From NCBI RefSeq assembly GCF_003194385.1, contig NZ_LAPT01000020.1, positions 1-64,000 of the forward strand: a stretch of 64,000 bases of DNA. The letters run 5' to 3'. This stretch comes from Pokkaliibacter plantistimulans (GTDB taxonomy: Bacteria; Pseudomonadota; Gammaproteobacteria; Pseudomonadales; Balneatricaceae). Below the pieces are notes generated by a model. That model ran no database searches, was not told the DNA's origin, and was given only the letters and a program-made list of their open reading frames with translations. The stretch's first letter is position 1. Each line of letters starts with the position of its first letter. Below are positions 47,653 through 56,402 of the stretch, piece after piece. Both the position numbers and the translations under genes were made by a program.

Positions 47653-48663
47653 CTACTGCACTTTAGAGCGTAAATACTGCACCACTCGGCCCGCACCCAG
47701 ACCATCGATAAGTTGCCGAGCCCTCTCTGAGCGCTGATCGAGCTCAACGCCTTCCCACCAGGGTTTTACCATCCCCACCGCATCATCCAAACCACCCGCG
47801 CTCCGGCCATCAAACCAGCGGCACCAACCATGCTGCTGATGCGCCTGAGCTGACCGCAATTGATTGTCAGCAACCACCATAAAGATCGAGGGCACACCCA
47901 AACAGGCCAGCTCATGCAGCGTCGAACCGGCTGCGGTAAGCGCCAGTCGGCATTGATTGAGCACGGGATACAGGGAAGGCACATCATGCCGGTGTTCAAA
48001 ACCATGGCGCTGACAGAGCTGAGCCACCTGCTCATGCTGCTGCATCGCAGGCCCCGTGACGACCATGACAGGGAAATTGATACCACTGGCAGCCAACAGC
48101 TCCAGAGCAGGCAAGGTCAGACCGGCAGCATCCGATGCCCCAAAGTTAACGAAAAGATGAGTCCGCTGTTGAAAAGGGATGTGATGAGTTTGGGTATAAG
48201 ACCGGCTCAGCAATACAAAATCCGCGCCTGCCAGAACGTCCAGGCTGGCAGGCTGGTAAACCAGCTCGGAGGCATACAGCGTGGTATTGAGTACAGCGTC
48301 GGCCTGCATCGGGCCAGAATCATTGAGATCGTCAACCACCATCAACCGGTAGTTGAGGGAACGTAACTGCGCACGATAGTCAGCAGAAAAATGGTAACCA
48401 TCCACAATCAGCCAGTCAGCACCCCATTGCTCTGCCAGGTCTCGTGTCTGTTGCGCATCTTCAGCGCTGGCCCTCTCGGCCACCAGCTGCGAAGACGGAA
48501 TATCAAGGTATTGCAGACGTTGAAGGAGTGCAGGGGCAGTGGAAACATAGCACCACTGTACCTCGCCACCCTGCAGCAGAACTTCCTCTGCCAGTACCAG
48601 ACAGCGCAACCAATGCCCTCCCCCCATCACATCAGAGGCATCGACTCGGAACAGTACACGCAC
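47653..48663 (-). CDS. pseG: PseG UDP-sugar hydrolase
   Basis: The 336-aa protein matches PseG, which removes UDP from the diacetylated altrose intermediate. The start reads MRVLFRVDASDVMGGGHWLR, in which GGGH carries the catalytic His, followed by GT-B-like folds (NFGASDAAGLTLPAL). The start is a GTG, six bases after the pseI stop. The fold resembles MurG. Confidence 0.93.
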   Translation of the reverse strand: MRVLFRVDASDVMGGGHWLRCLVLAEEVLLQGGEVQWCYVSTAPALLQRLQYLDIPSSQLVAERASAEDAQQTRDLAEQWGADWLIVDGYHFSADYRAQLRSLNYRLMVVDDLNDSGPMQADAVLNTTLYASELVYQPASLDVLAGADFVLLSRSYTQTHHIPFQQRTHLFVNFGASDAAGLTLPALELLAASGINFPVMVVTGPAMQQHEQVAQLCQRHGFEHRHDVPSLYPVLNQCRLALTAAGSTLHELACLGVPSIFMVVADNQLRSAQAHQQHGWCRWFDGRSAGGLDDAVGMVKPWWEGVELDQRSERARQLIDGLGAGRVVQYLRSKVQ

Positions 48664-48669
48664 AACGCA

Positions 48670-49719
48670 CTACTCCAGAACGGACCAACTCAAGGGCGTC
48701 CCCTTGAGCAGATCGACTCGCGCCCGCTTGCCGATGACAGACTGCAGATAGCGAGGCGCCAACCCGGATCCCGGACGGATCACCCTGACATGCTCTGCCG
48801 TTATGACCTGGCCCGCTTTGATGTCACTAGCGATATAGAGTGATCTTCGGAATTTCTTCGAGGGTTGTTCACTGGCACTACCGCCATAACACACACGCCC
48901 CAGAGCGGCCGCAGCAATGCGCGTTTGCTCAACCAGCTGGCACAGTTCCTCCGGCTGCAACGAGAAAGCAGAATCAACCCCACCTTCGCTACGATCCAGT
49001 ACAAAATGCTTCTCGATAACAGTGGCTCCCAACGTAACGGCGGCGATGGGCACCGCAAGCCCCAGGGTATGATCCGACAGCCCGACCTCACAACCGAACA
49101 TGGATTTCATGTGGGGAATCGTGAGCAAGTTCGCCTCATCAGCGGGTGCCGGATAGGCACTGGTACATTTGAGCAGGATCAGCTCTTCGCATCCCCCTTC
49201 ACGCGCACAGGCAACGGCCTCCTCTAACTCGCCTGCGGTTGCCATCCCCGTAGACATGATGATGGGCTTCCCCGTGGCCGCAACCTTACGAATGAGAGGC
49301 AGGTCATTATTTTCGAAGGAAGCGATCTTGTAACAGGGCACCTGCAGGGATTCGAGAAACTCCACCGCTGAAGCATCAAAAGGCGTACTGAAAGCCACTA
49401 ATCCATGCTGCCTGGCGCGAGCAAAAATAGCTTCATGCCAGTGCCAGGGTGTATGTGCTTTTTGGTAGAGCTGATACAGGCTGCTGCCCTTCCACAGATT
49501 CTCAGCATCCTGAATCAGGAATTCGCCTTCCTGAACATCCAGAGTCATGGTGTCAGCTGTGTAGGTCTGAAGCTTGATTGCCTGAGCGCCCGCCCTGGCA
49601 GCCGCATCTACCATTGCCAGAGCCTTATCCAGTGACTGGTCATGATTGCCGGACAGCTCAGCAATAATGAAAGGAGGCTGTCCAGCTCCGATTTGATAAT
49701 CACCGATCCGAATATTCAT
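48670..49719 (-). CDS. pseI: pseudaminic acid synthase PseI
   Basis: From ATG 49719 (ATGA overlap with pseF) the protein is 349 aa. The NeuB-type barrel covers about 1-270 (PPFIIAELSGNHDQSL near the start, AIKLQTYTADTMTL, STGMATAGE, GLSDHTLG). A C-terminal SAF/antifreeze-like domain follows (RSLYIASDIKAGQVITAEHV). It condenses the 6-deoxy-diacetamido-altrose with phosphoenolpyruvate to give pseudaminic acid. Confidence 0.95.
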   Translation of the reverse strand: MNIRIGDYQIGAGQPPFIIAELSGNHDQSLDKALAMVDAAARAGAQAIKLQTYTADTMTLDVQEGEFLIQDAENLWKGSSLYQLYQKAHTPWHWHEAIFARARQHGLVAFSTPFDASAVEFLESLQVPCYKIASFENNDLPLIRKVAATGKPIIMSTGMATAGELEEAVACAREGGCEELILLKCTSAYPAPADEANLLTIPHMKSMFGCEVGLSDHTLGLAVPIAAVTLGATVIEKHFVLDRSEGGVDSAFSLQPEELCQLVEQTRIAAAALGRVCYGGSASEQPSKKFRRSLYIASDIKAGQVITAEHVRVIRPGSGLAPRYLQSVIGKRARVDLLKGTPLSWSVLE

Positions 49720-50420
49720 AAAGAGGGTTCTTCTGCCTGCAAGACTTTGTAGAGTATTTCGGCATGGCGCCAATCTTCTTCAGTATCGATATCTTTGACT
49801 CGCCAGTCTGGCAGCAATATGGCAATGGATTTCGGTCCAAACATCGGCTCAGCAGAAGCGCTATGCAGGCGAGACCAGTAGAACTGGCCTGCGTCATGGA
49901 ACACCTCGGGCAGATCTTGTGAACGGGTTTTGGCATGCTCAGGAAACATCATGCGGACGCCTTCCCCTTCTCGCAATAGACCACGCTGCACAGGATAACT
50001 GAAGCGGCCAACACTGAAGGCATGCTGCATATCGAGCCGGGAGACCAATTGCTGATAGCCTGAAGCAATACTCTCAGCACTGATCAGAGGTGCCGTTGCA
50101 TAGATACAGCACACAAAATCAGGCTTTTCACCTTCAGCACCAAGCCAATCCAGTGCATGTTTCACGACGGCGCCGGTCCCCGTGAAATCATCGGAAAGCT
50201 GAGCTGGACGCTTGAAAGGTACCTCTGCCCCATAACTCGCGGCGACCTCTGCGATCTCATCATCATCCGTAGACACTATGATCCTGTCACACACACCGCT
50301 CGCTTGTGCCGCTGCAATGGAATACGCAATTAAAGGTTTACCGGCAAAATGGCGAATGTTTTTCCGTGGAATGCGTTTACTGCCGCCACGTGCAGGAATA
50401 ATCGCAACTGCACTACTCAC
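49716..50420 (-). CDS. pseF: pseudaminic acid cytidylyltransferase PseF
   Basis: The 234-aa enzyme makes CMP-pseudaminic acid. The N-terminal signature is IIPARGGSKRIPRKNIRHFA, the metal-binding region STDDDEIAE, and VKDIDTEEDW is near the C-terminus. The start is a GTG overlapping the pseC stop (GTGA). It supplies the activated sugar used by Maf. Confidence 0.94.
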   Translation of the reverse strand: MSSAVAIIPARGGSKRIPRKNIRHFAGKPLIAYSIAAAQASGVCDRIIVSTDDDEIAEVAASYGAEVPFKRPAQLSDDFTGTGAVVKHALDWLGAEGEKPDFVCCIYATAPLISAESIASGYQQLVSRLDMQHAFSVGRFSYPVQRGLLREGEGVRMMFPEHAKTRSQDLPEVFHDAGQFYWSRLHSASAEPMFGPKSIAILLPDWRVKDIDTEEDWRHAEILYKVLQAEEPSL

Positions 50421-51592
50421 AGACTCAACTCCGCACTCGACTGCTTAAAGAAGAGATGTAACAAACGCGCGATCTCATTCTGCTGCTCGTCACTGAGGCC
50501 GGGGAAGAGCGGCAACGTCAGACATTGCTCATAATAGGCCTCGGCAAGAGGGAACTGTCCTCTGGAGAAACCCAGCTGCTGATAGTAGGGCTGCCAGTGA
50601 ATGGGAATGTAATGTACTTGCACCCCTATGTTATGGGCATGCAAAAACGCATATAACTCGGCACGAAGTTGAGGTTGCTGCAGCTGTATCACATACAGAT
50701 GCCAGCTACTCTGACTAGCTTCATTACCACGCGGGGGAAGCACCAAAGGCAGATCGCCAAGCAAGTGGTCATAGCGGCTGGCTAACTGCCTGCGGCGCGC
50801 GACCATTTCATCCAGACGCTGCAACTGGCTTAACCCAAGAGCCGCCTGCACATCGGTGATGCGATAGTTGAATCCGAGCTCATGCTGCTCATAATACCAG
50901 GGTGGACAGTCGCCAGACTGAATAGCCGCCGTGTTCTTTTCTATGCCATGGCTACGCAAACGCCTGACATGATCATGTAGCTGCCAGTGACGTGTAAGAA
51001 CCGCACCGCCCTCACCGGTAGTAATCATTTTGACTGGGTGAAAACTGAACACCACAGCATCGGCAAAATCACAACAGCCCACCTTCCTGCCCTGATAGTC
51101 TGCCCCCAAAGCATGGGAGGCATCCTCTATCAGAGCCACCCTGTAAGCACCAGCCAACTGCTGTAATGCCTGCATATCCACACTCAGTCCGGTGAAATGC
51201 ACCACTACAATCGCTTTGGGCAGCCGCTGCTCTGACGCCGCCAGAACTAGCTTTCTCTCAAGCAGTGGGAGGGAGATGTTCAGTGTCTCGGGGTCAATAT
51301 CGACAAAGTCGACATCAGCACCGCAATAACGGGCACAATTCGCACTGGCAACGAAAGATAATGGTGATGTCCAGACAATATCGCCCCGGGAAACGCCAAG
51401 CGCCACACAAGCAAGATGCAGCGCAGATGTCGCTGAATTCACCATAGAGACATAAGGCACATCGACATACTCAGCCAACGCCTGCTCAAGAGCGGGTACC
51501 TGATCTCCCTGAGTCAGATTCCCATGTTGCAGAACCTCTACGACTTTATCGATATCTTCAGCTTCGATCGAATGGCGACCGTAAGGGATCAT
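50417..51592 (-). CDS. pseC: PseC aminotransferase
   Basis: The 391-aa DegT-family PLP enzyme begins MIPYGRHSIEAEDIDKVVEV, a typical PseC start. The PLP lysine is in FSFHPVKMITTGEGG. It forms the 4-amino group on the PseB product. ATGA overlaps couple it to pseB and pseF. It is distinct from the perosamine-type aminotransferase further down. Confidence 0.95.
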   Translation of the reverse strand: MIPYGRHSIEAEDIDKVVEVLQHGNLTQGDQVPALEQALAEYVDVPYVSMVNSATSALHLACVALGVSRGDIVWTSPLSFVASANCARYCGADVDFVDIDPETLNISLPLLERKLVLAASEQRLPKAIVVVHFTGLSVDMQALQQLAGAYRVALIEDASHALGADYQGRKVGCCDFADAVVFSFHPVKMITTGEGGAVLTRHWQLHDHVRRLRSHGIEKNTAAIQSGDCPPWYYEQHELGFNYRITDVQAALGLSQLQRLDEMVARRRQLASRYDHLLGDLPLVLPPRGNEASQSSWHLYVIQLQQPQLRAELYAFLHAHNIGVQVHYIPIHWQPYYQQLGFSRGQFPLAEAYYEQCLTLPLFPGLSDEQQNEIARLLHLFFKQSSAELSL

Positions 51593-52572
51593 AGTAATGC
51601 CTTAAGCTGATCGACACTGAGGAAGTCTGGATTAGTACCAGAGTGGTACTCGAAGCCATCTGCGACAGGAGTCCCCACTTCGCCAAGGCGATTCAAGCGA
51701 TAATCGACTTTTTCAAACAGGGCAATGGTGGGCTGGATTACATAATGGTCATGAAATTCAAGCGCCTGGTGAGACACTTCGCCTGGCACCATAATCTCAT
51801 GTAGCTTCTCACCCGGACGAATACCCACGCATTCGTGTGCACGACTCCCCGTCATAGCATCAACCAGATCAAGAACACGCATCGACGGTATTTTCGGTAC
51901 AAAAATTTCACCACCGTGCATGCGATCAAAATTCTTGATTACAAAATCAACACCTTGTTCAAGGGTGATCCAGAAACGGGTCATATCGGGATGGGTAACC
52001 GGCAGTACCTGGCAGCCCTGTGCTAATTTCTGCTGAAAGAATGGCACCACCGATCCACGTGAACCCGCCACATTACCGTAACGAACAACAGAAAAACGTG
52101 GGCCTTTACCACCTGCAATATGATTACCTGCTACAAATAATTTATCGGAGGCCAGTTTGGTCGCTCCGTACAAATTAATAGGGTTTGCGGCTTTATCGGT
52201 AGAAAGTGCAATTACACGCTTCACCCCATTACTGATGGCCGCATCTACGACGTTCTGCCCACCCAGTATATTGGTCTTGATACATTCCATTGGATTGTAT
52301 TCAGCAGCAGGCACCTGCTTGAGCGCTGCGGCATGAACCACGTAATCAATGTCACGCATCGCTGTTCGTAAGCGCTCAAGGTCACGGACATCACCGATGA
52401 AATAGCGCATACGCGGATCATTAAAAGTTTGTTCCATCTCAAACTGCTTAAGCTCGTCACGAGAGAACACAACTATTTTTGAAGGCTTATAATTGGCTAG
52501 CAGTCGTTTGACGAAGGCATGTCCAAATGACCCCGTACCGCCTGTGACTAAGACAGACCGATTATTGAACAT
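51589..52572 (-). CDS. pseB: PseB UDP-GlcNAc 4,6-dehydratase/5-epimerase
   Basis: The 327-aa SDR protein has the NADP loop VTGGTGSFGHAFVKRLL, catalytic-type residues in ALSTDKAANPINLYGATKLA, and the FlaA1/PseB pattern throughout. It begins the pseudaminic acid pathway by making UDP-2-acetamido-2,6-dideoxy-arabino-hexos-4-ulose. Start ATG 52572 is nine bases after the Maf stop. Confidence 0.96.
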   Translation of the reverse strand: MFNNRSVLVTGGTGSFGHAFVKRLLANYKPSKIVVFSRDELKQFEMEQTFNDPRMRYFIGDVRDLERLRTAMRDIDYVVHAAALKQVPAAEYNPMECIKTNILGGQNVVDAAISNGVKRVIALSTDKAANPINLYGATKLASDKLFVAGNHIAGGKGPRFSVVRYGNVAGSRGSVVPFFQQKLAQGCQVLPVTHPDMTRFWITLEQGVDFVIKNFDRMHGGEIFVPKIPSMRVLDLVDAMTGSRAHECVGIRPGEKLHEIMVPGEVSHQALEFHDHYVIQPTIALFEKVDYRLNRLGEVGTPVADGFEYHSGTNPDFLSVDQLKALL

Positions 52573-52581
52573 GTCATCTCC

Positions 52582-55482
52582 TTACCAATTGGGATTCACG
52601 ACATTGGTAGATTCTACTTTCTCAGGGTAAATCACATATCTTTGATACGTATCTTCAACGTATGCGATCCATAGACCAATACCCTGATTTACCTTCTCCA
52701 TACATAACGCTTCATCATCTACCAAATAGCCCAGCTTCATTATCAAAGCGGTTATATAACTCATGCTGCCCCAGTAAAAATAGAAGAACAATGAGTGCTT
52801 TCTTATCAAGGACTGGCTAAAAATTTCTCTTTGTCTGACCGAAAACAGCTCCAGCTCTTTTCTCGAGGTGATATCTTGCCGCTTGAGCCAACTTAGGAAA
52901 GCTCTAACATCTGCGTGAAACATCATGCTGTTATAGTATTCATTAAACCCCGTAAACAATCCCAGCGACCGTTCCGGCTGATGAAAGCCTCTCTGTAAAA
53001 AATCAGACATCCACTGCTGTCGATCAAACGCTTCCGAAGTGGCAATATCACCTGCCTTCATCGGCATTGCACCATTGATTCTCGCACCGTCACTGCAGTT
53101 AAAACATTGTAAATGTGGCGAGCAAGACAACAGGCGCTCAATAATCTGAGCTGAAATACGAAACTCATGTTTGGAATAAACATAGTCACGAAAGTTTCCG
53201 GGTACCGCAATCATTCCATGAGCTTTCGCGAAATCGTAAACCTCCAGTCGACTCCCTTCAGAGGTTTCTACATAATAATCGGAAAGTTTGGAGTGATGTT
53301 CGCCGGGAGTGATATAACCTAGATCAACTCCCATCAAATAAACTTCTTTAAAACCGAAATGTGAAAGTAAAGATAGTGCACAGTTCGATACTGTTGGAAA
53401 TGAATATTCGACTGACAGAAACTCAGACTCAGGGCAAACGCTTTTTTCATAGGCATGAGTTGAGCCCTCACCTACTTTGAGAGCCATAGCGACAGAACCA
53501 AACAATTTGGCAGTCTCAGGATGAACACCATTAATTGTCAGCAACACAATATCTGAAAGATAATCGTCATCCTTGATAGAGCTTATCCATTTATAAGTAC
53601 AATAAGTCTGTTCAACTTCAGCATGAAAATCAGGCTTAATACCGCTTTTATATAATGGTTTTAATGCGGTGCCGCAGGAAACAACAATAAACCGATCACG
53701 ATTCGATTTCAAAAAAGATATATTTTCATCTAATGATGGTCCGTTACCCACAACGATAACTGGAACACCCAGGCTATCAGAACATTGAGACGCAATATCC
53801 CTTCTAGCTAGATACGTGCGCCCTTGAGCGAAAACATGCTGCATATGACTAAGACCATAAGCTGCATGCTCGAAATACTCACCCATTGACACCAAGACCT
53901 TTAACTCATTACGCAGATCAAATGCGGCCTTCTGCAATACAGGGTGATAGTAGGATTGATATATGTAAGCGTTTATAACGTTATAAACACCGATTCTAGA
54001 AAACTGACCAACCAAATCGGAAGATAAATGGGAACCATCATCGCCTAAATTAAGATAGCACCGCCCACCATTCTTGTCGGTTGAAGATAGTATTGAATCC
54101 CAATCAACAACGTACAATGATGCGTAAAAAAAGTCGTGATTGGGTTCGCAAATATAGATATTTTGCAAAGAGTGTAGCTGACTGAGTGACTGAAGCTGGT
54201 ATCCAAGCCCCATCCCAAGCAATATCAGGCCAGGTACATAATCCGGCATTGAAGAGAGCTTGCGCTCATCGGACTTACACATCCTTCTAAACTGATTCAC
54301 ATAGAAGAAATGCCTATACCACCAAAGCTTTCCGCCGGTATTATCAAGCAATGCATCTTCTTTATTCGGAAACTTCCTGAACCACTCTACTTCATGATCT
54401 ACGGCTTCACTAGCATTGTAACCATATAATGCAACACCACGACTGGAATTGTAGATATTCCAACATCCTTCCTTATCAAGAAAAAGATGCCATGCTAAAG
54501 GAGTGTAACTATAGAACGCTTCAGCAATATTTGGATAGTACTGCATGAATGCCTGAATATTGTTGAAGAAGCGCATTTTTGCCTCACGCCACTTCTCCTG
54601 CTCCTCAATACTCAAGGAAGGCCGACATAAATAATAGACATCTTCACTACGAGGTGAAACATCATCCAAAGGATGGTGGAATGGGTATAAATCAACCTTA
54701 CCCTCTATGAGATCTCCCCAACGATAGTTCCGAGAAATCAAATACTGATAGCATGCATCCATCTCTGGATGGCAACTATGTCTATAGACGAAGGCTTCTT
54801 CGATATCATGAGCTGATTTTATATACTTTAAATCGTCATCTAATGACCCGGCATTATTTCCGATTTGAAGATATACCTTTCTTCCCTGTTCAATAGCTCT
54901 CTCAAAAAAGCCTGCCCAGTCATAAGTCTGAAGAGAAGTGTTAAATACATCTACAGAAGGCTCATAGACAAGGTAAGCTTCTACTGATCGCGCTCTATCA
55001 AACAGGTCTAAATAAGTGGCCAGCCCTAAACCGAAGCAAATCATCAGAGGAACCGTATGTGGTAAAGGGCCTGGACTGACTCGCTGATCACACCAGGACC
55101 GTACATCCACAAAAGTTGTACCACCATAATGACTCAGCGCTTCTTGCGGCGCGATTACGTCATCATCATGCAGATTGATCTTAAATGCCTTGCTTAAATA
55201 AGCATCAACCTCCCGAGCTACTTCAGCCTCTCCGTCAACGCCGTACCAGCACCTGCCAGAGGCAAAATCCACCAGATTGGGTTGTGCGGCCTTAGTACAG
55301 AAAACTGACAAGCAATCCTCTGAGAATCCTACATGCACATGATCTAATAATTGAGGATAATATTGAGCTAAAGCCGCTAAATTACGTTGTTTTCTCTCCG
55401 CAAAAGTCTGAGCAAGTGAAGCCTCGATGGCTTCTTGAGCCTCACCATCTTGATGAATTTGCTGGCTTATATTCCTTAGCAT
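52582..55482 (-). CDS. Maf-type motility-associated flagellin glycosyltransferase (long form)
   Basis: The 966-aa protein has the MAF/DUF115 core: VVGNGPSLDENISFL (about 590), FIVVSCGTALKPLYKSGI and DFHAEVEQT, with LMGVDLGYITPGEHHSKL further on. Maf proteins transfer CMP-nonulosonic acids such as pseudaminic acid to Ser/Thr of flagellin before export. At 966 residues it is longer than the roughly 600-700 typical of short Mafs. The N-terminal half (about 1-560) shows what look like two copies of a domain (VPLMICFGLGLATYLDL; VPGLILLGMGLGYQLQSL). It heads the island, and the fliT-fliS-fliD-flaG-fliC genes lie upstream. No clear promoter was found. Confidence 0.88.
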   Translation of the reverse strand: MLRNISQQIHQDGEAQEAIEASLAQTFAERKQRNLAALAQYYPQLLDHVHVGFSEDCLSVFCTKAAQPNLVDFASGRCWYGVDGEAEVAREVDAYLSKAFKINLHDDDVIAPQEALSHYGGTTFVDVRSWCDQRVSPGPLPHTVPLMICFGLGLATYLDLFDRARSVEAYLVYEPSVDVFNTSLQTYDWAGFFERAIEQGRKVYLQIGNNAGSLDDDLKYIKSAHDIEEAFVYRHSCHPEMDACYQYLISRNYRWGDLIEGKVDLYPFHHPLDDVSPRSEDVYYLCRPSLSIEEQEKWREAKMRFFNNIQAFMQYYPNIAEAFYSYTPLAWHLFLDKEGCWNIYNSSRGVALYGYNASEAVDHEVEWFRKFPNKEDALLDNTGGKLWWYRHFFYVNQFRRMCKSDERKLSSMPDYVPGLILLGMGLGYQLQSLSQLHSLQNIYICEPNHDFFYASLYVVDWDSILSSTDKNGGRCYLNLGDDGSHLSSDLVGQFSRIGVYNVINAYIYQSYYHPVLQKAAFDLRNELKVLVSMGEYFEHAAYGLSHMQHVFAQGRTYLARRDIASQCSDSLGVPVIVVGNGPSLDENISFLKSNRDRFIVVSCGTALKPLYKSGIKPDFHAEVEQTYCTYKWISSIKDDDYLSDIVLLTINGVHPETAKLFGSVAMALKVGEGSTHAYEKSVCPESEFLSVEYSFPTVSNCALSLLSHFGFKEVYLMGVDLGYITPGEHHSKLSDYYVETSEGSRLEVYDFAKAHGMIAVPGNFRDYVYSKHEFRISAQIIERLLSCSPHLQCFNCSDGARINGAMPMKAGDIATSEAFDRQQWMSDFLQRGFHQPERSLGLFTGFNEYYNSMMFHADVRAFLSWLKRQDITSRKELELFSVRQREIFSQSLIRKHSLFFYFYWGSMSYITALIMKLGYLVDDEALCMEKVNQGIGLWIAYVEDTYQRYVIYPEKVESTNVVNPNW

Positions 55483-55637
55483 GCGACAACCTTAGCTAGA
55501 GTAAACACGTTGTAAGGCCACGTTAATGGCAAGACGAGCGACATGCAATCTATATAGTACTTCTAGACGGAGAGCTTGAAGACAGGCTGATCACTGACCA
55601 AGCCACAGAAGGGATCGCAGATATATTAACGTTCAGA

Positions 55638-55940
55638 TCAGCGCGAACGGTACGCTTTGATAGCTTTTTTCCCTCTTTTTAGCATCCCTAACCTCCCCTC
55701 AACATCACTCTTACTAGCTCGCAGTAATTCAATAAATTGCTGTTCTTTCTCAGACTCTGCATGAAGAAACACTTTATTTGACTGTAAATCGAGAGGCATT
55801 GATCTGATATAGGCGTCTCTCTCCGATAAAAGTCGAAAAACACCATCATCACTAGAGTCATCAAACTGTCTGAGCAAAGTAAGTATGGCTTCGTCCAGCA
55901 AGGATAGTTTCTCCAGAAACTCCTCAGATGTATCTGACAT
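55638..55940 (-). CDS. fliT: FliT-like flagellar chaperone, putative
   Basis: From ATG 55940, one base after the fliS stop, the protein is 100 aa, all helical and charged (LDEAILTLLRQFDDSSDDGV). FliT proteins follow FliS and chaperone FliD. Sequence similarity in this family is low, so the call is based on position, size and character. A longer in-frame start would overlap fliS by more than 60 bases and is unlikely. A good Shine-Dalgarno is not visible; coupling to fliS is probable. Confidence 0.65.
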   Translation of the reverse strand: MSDTSEEFLEKLSLLDEAILTLLRQFDDSSDDGVFRLLSERDAYIRSMPLDLQSNKVFLHAESEKEQQFIELLRASKSDVEGRLGMLKRGKKAIKAYRSR

Positions 55941-55941
55941 T

Positions 55942-56388
55942 TCAAACGTGGCCAGATGCTGAGGAGCGAAACTGTCCTTTTTCTTCTCGCATCTTATAAC
56001 CACGCTGTTTTTCTTCGTCAGGAATTTTATCCCATGCCATTTTTATTGGTACCAGCAGCGAGACAACCTCATCAATTTTCTTTGTATCATTACGCACAAG
56101 CACATCGGTCAACTGGCGGTGCATATAATCGTAGAGATTGTAGAGATTCAATGAGATCTCACCAACCTCCATATCCAGCGCTGATTGCAGAGCAAAAATA
56201 ATGGACATTGACTTGGATAAGTGTTTTCCCTTCCCGACCATATCTTTTCTTTCAATACAGCCTTTGGCATAGGCCATATTCTCCAAAAGACCTTGATACA
56301 GCATTTGAATGACGCGATGAGGATCGGCATCAGCGACCACATTAGTGACACCGACCTTTTTGTACGCCTGAATAGCATTCTGATACAT
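55942..56388 (-). CDS. fliS: flagellar export chaperone FliS
   Basis: From ATG 56388 (ribosome site CGGGAG) the protein is 148 aa, beginning MYQNAIQAYKKVGVTNVVAD, a clear FliS start. FliS binds the C-terminus of flagellin and keeps it unpolymerised until export. The conserved LNLYNLYDYMHRQL helix is present. It overlaps neither neighbour and follows fliD by about 15 bases. Confidence 0.95.
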   Translation of the reverse strand: MYQNAIQAYKKVGVTNVVADADPHRVIQMLYQGLLENMAYAKGCIERKDMVGKGKHLSKSMSIIFALQSALDMEVGEISLNLYNLYDYMHRQLTDVLVRNDTKKIDEVVSLLVPIKMAWDKIPDEEKQRGYKMREEKGQFRSSASGHV

Positions 56389-56402
56389 GATAACTCCCGG
56401 TG

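Noticed and set aside
27358-52572. O-antigen or capsule locus
   Set aside because: No Wzx, Wzy, Wzz, ABC exporter or priming transferase is present, and the run begins with a Maf flagellin glycosyltransferase.
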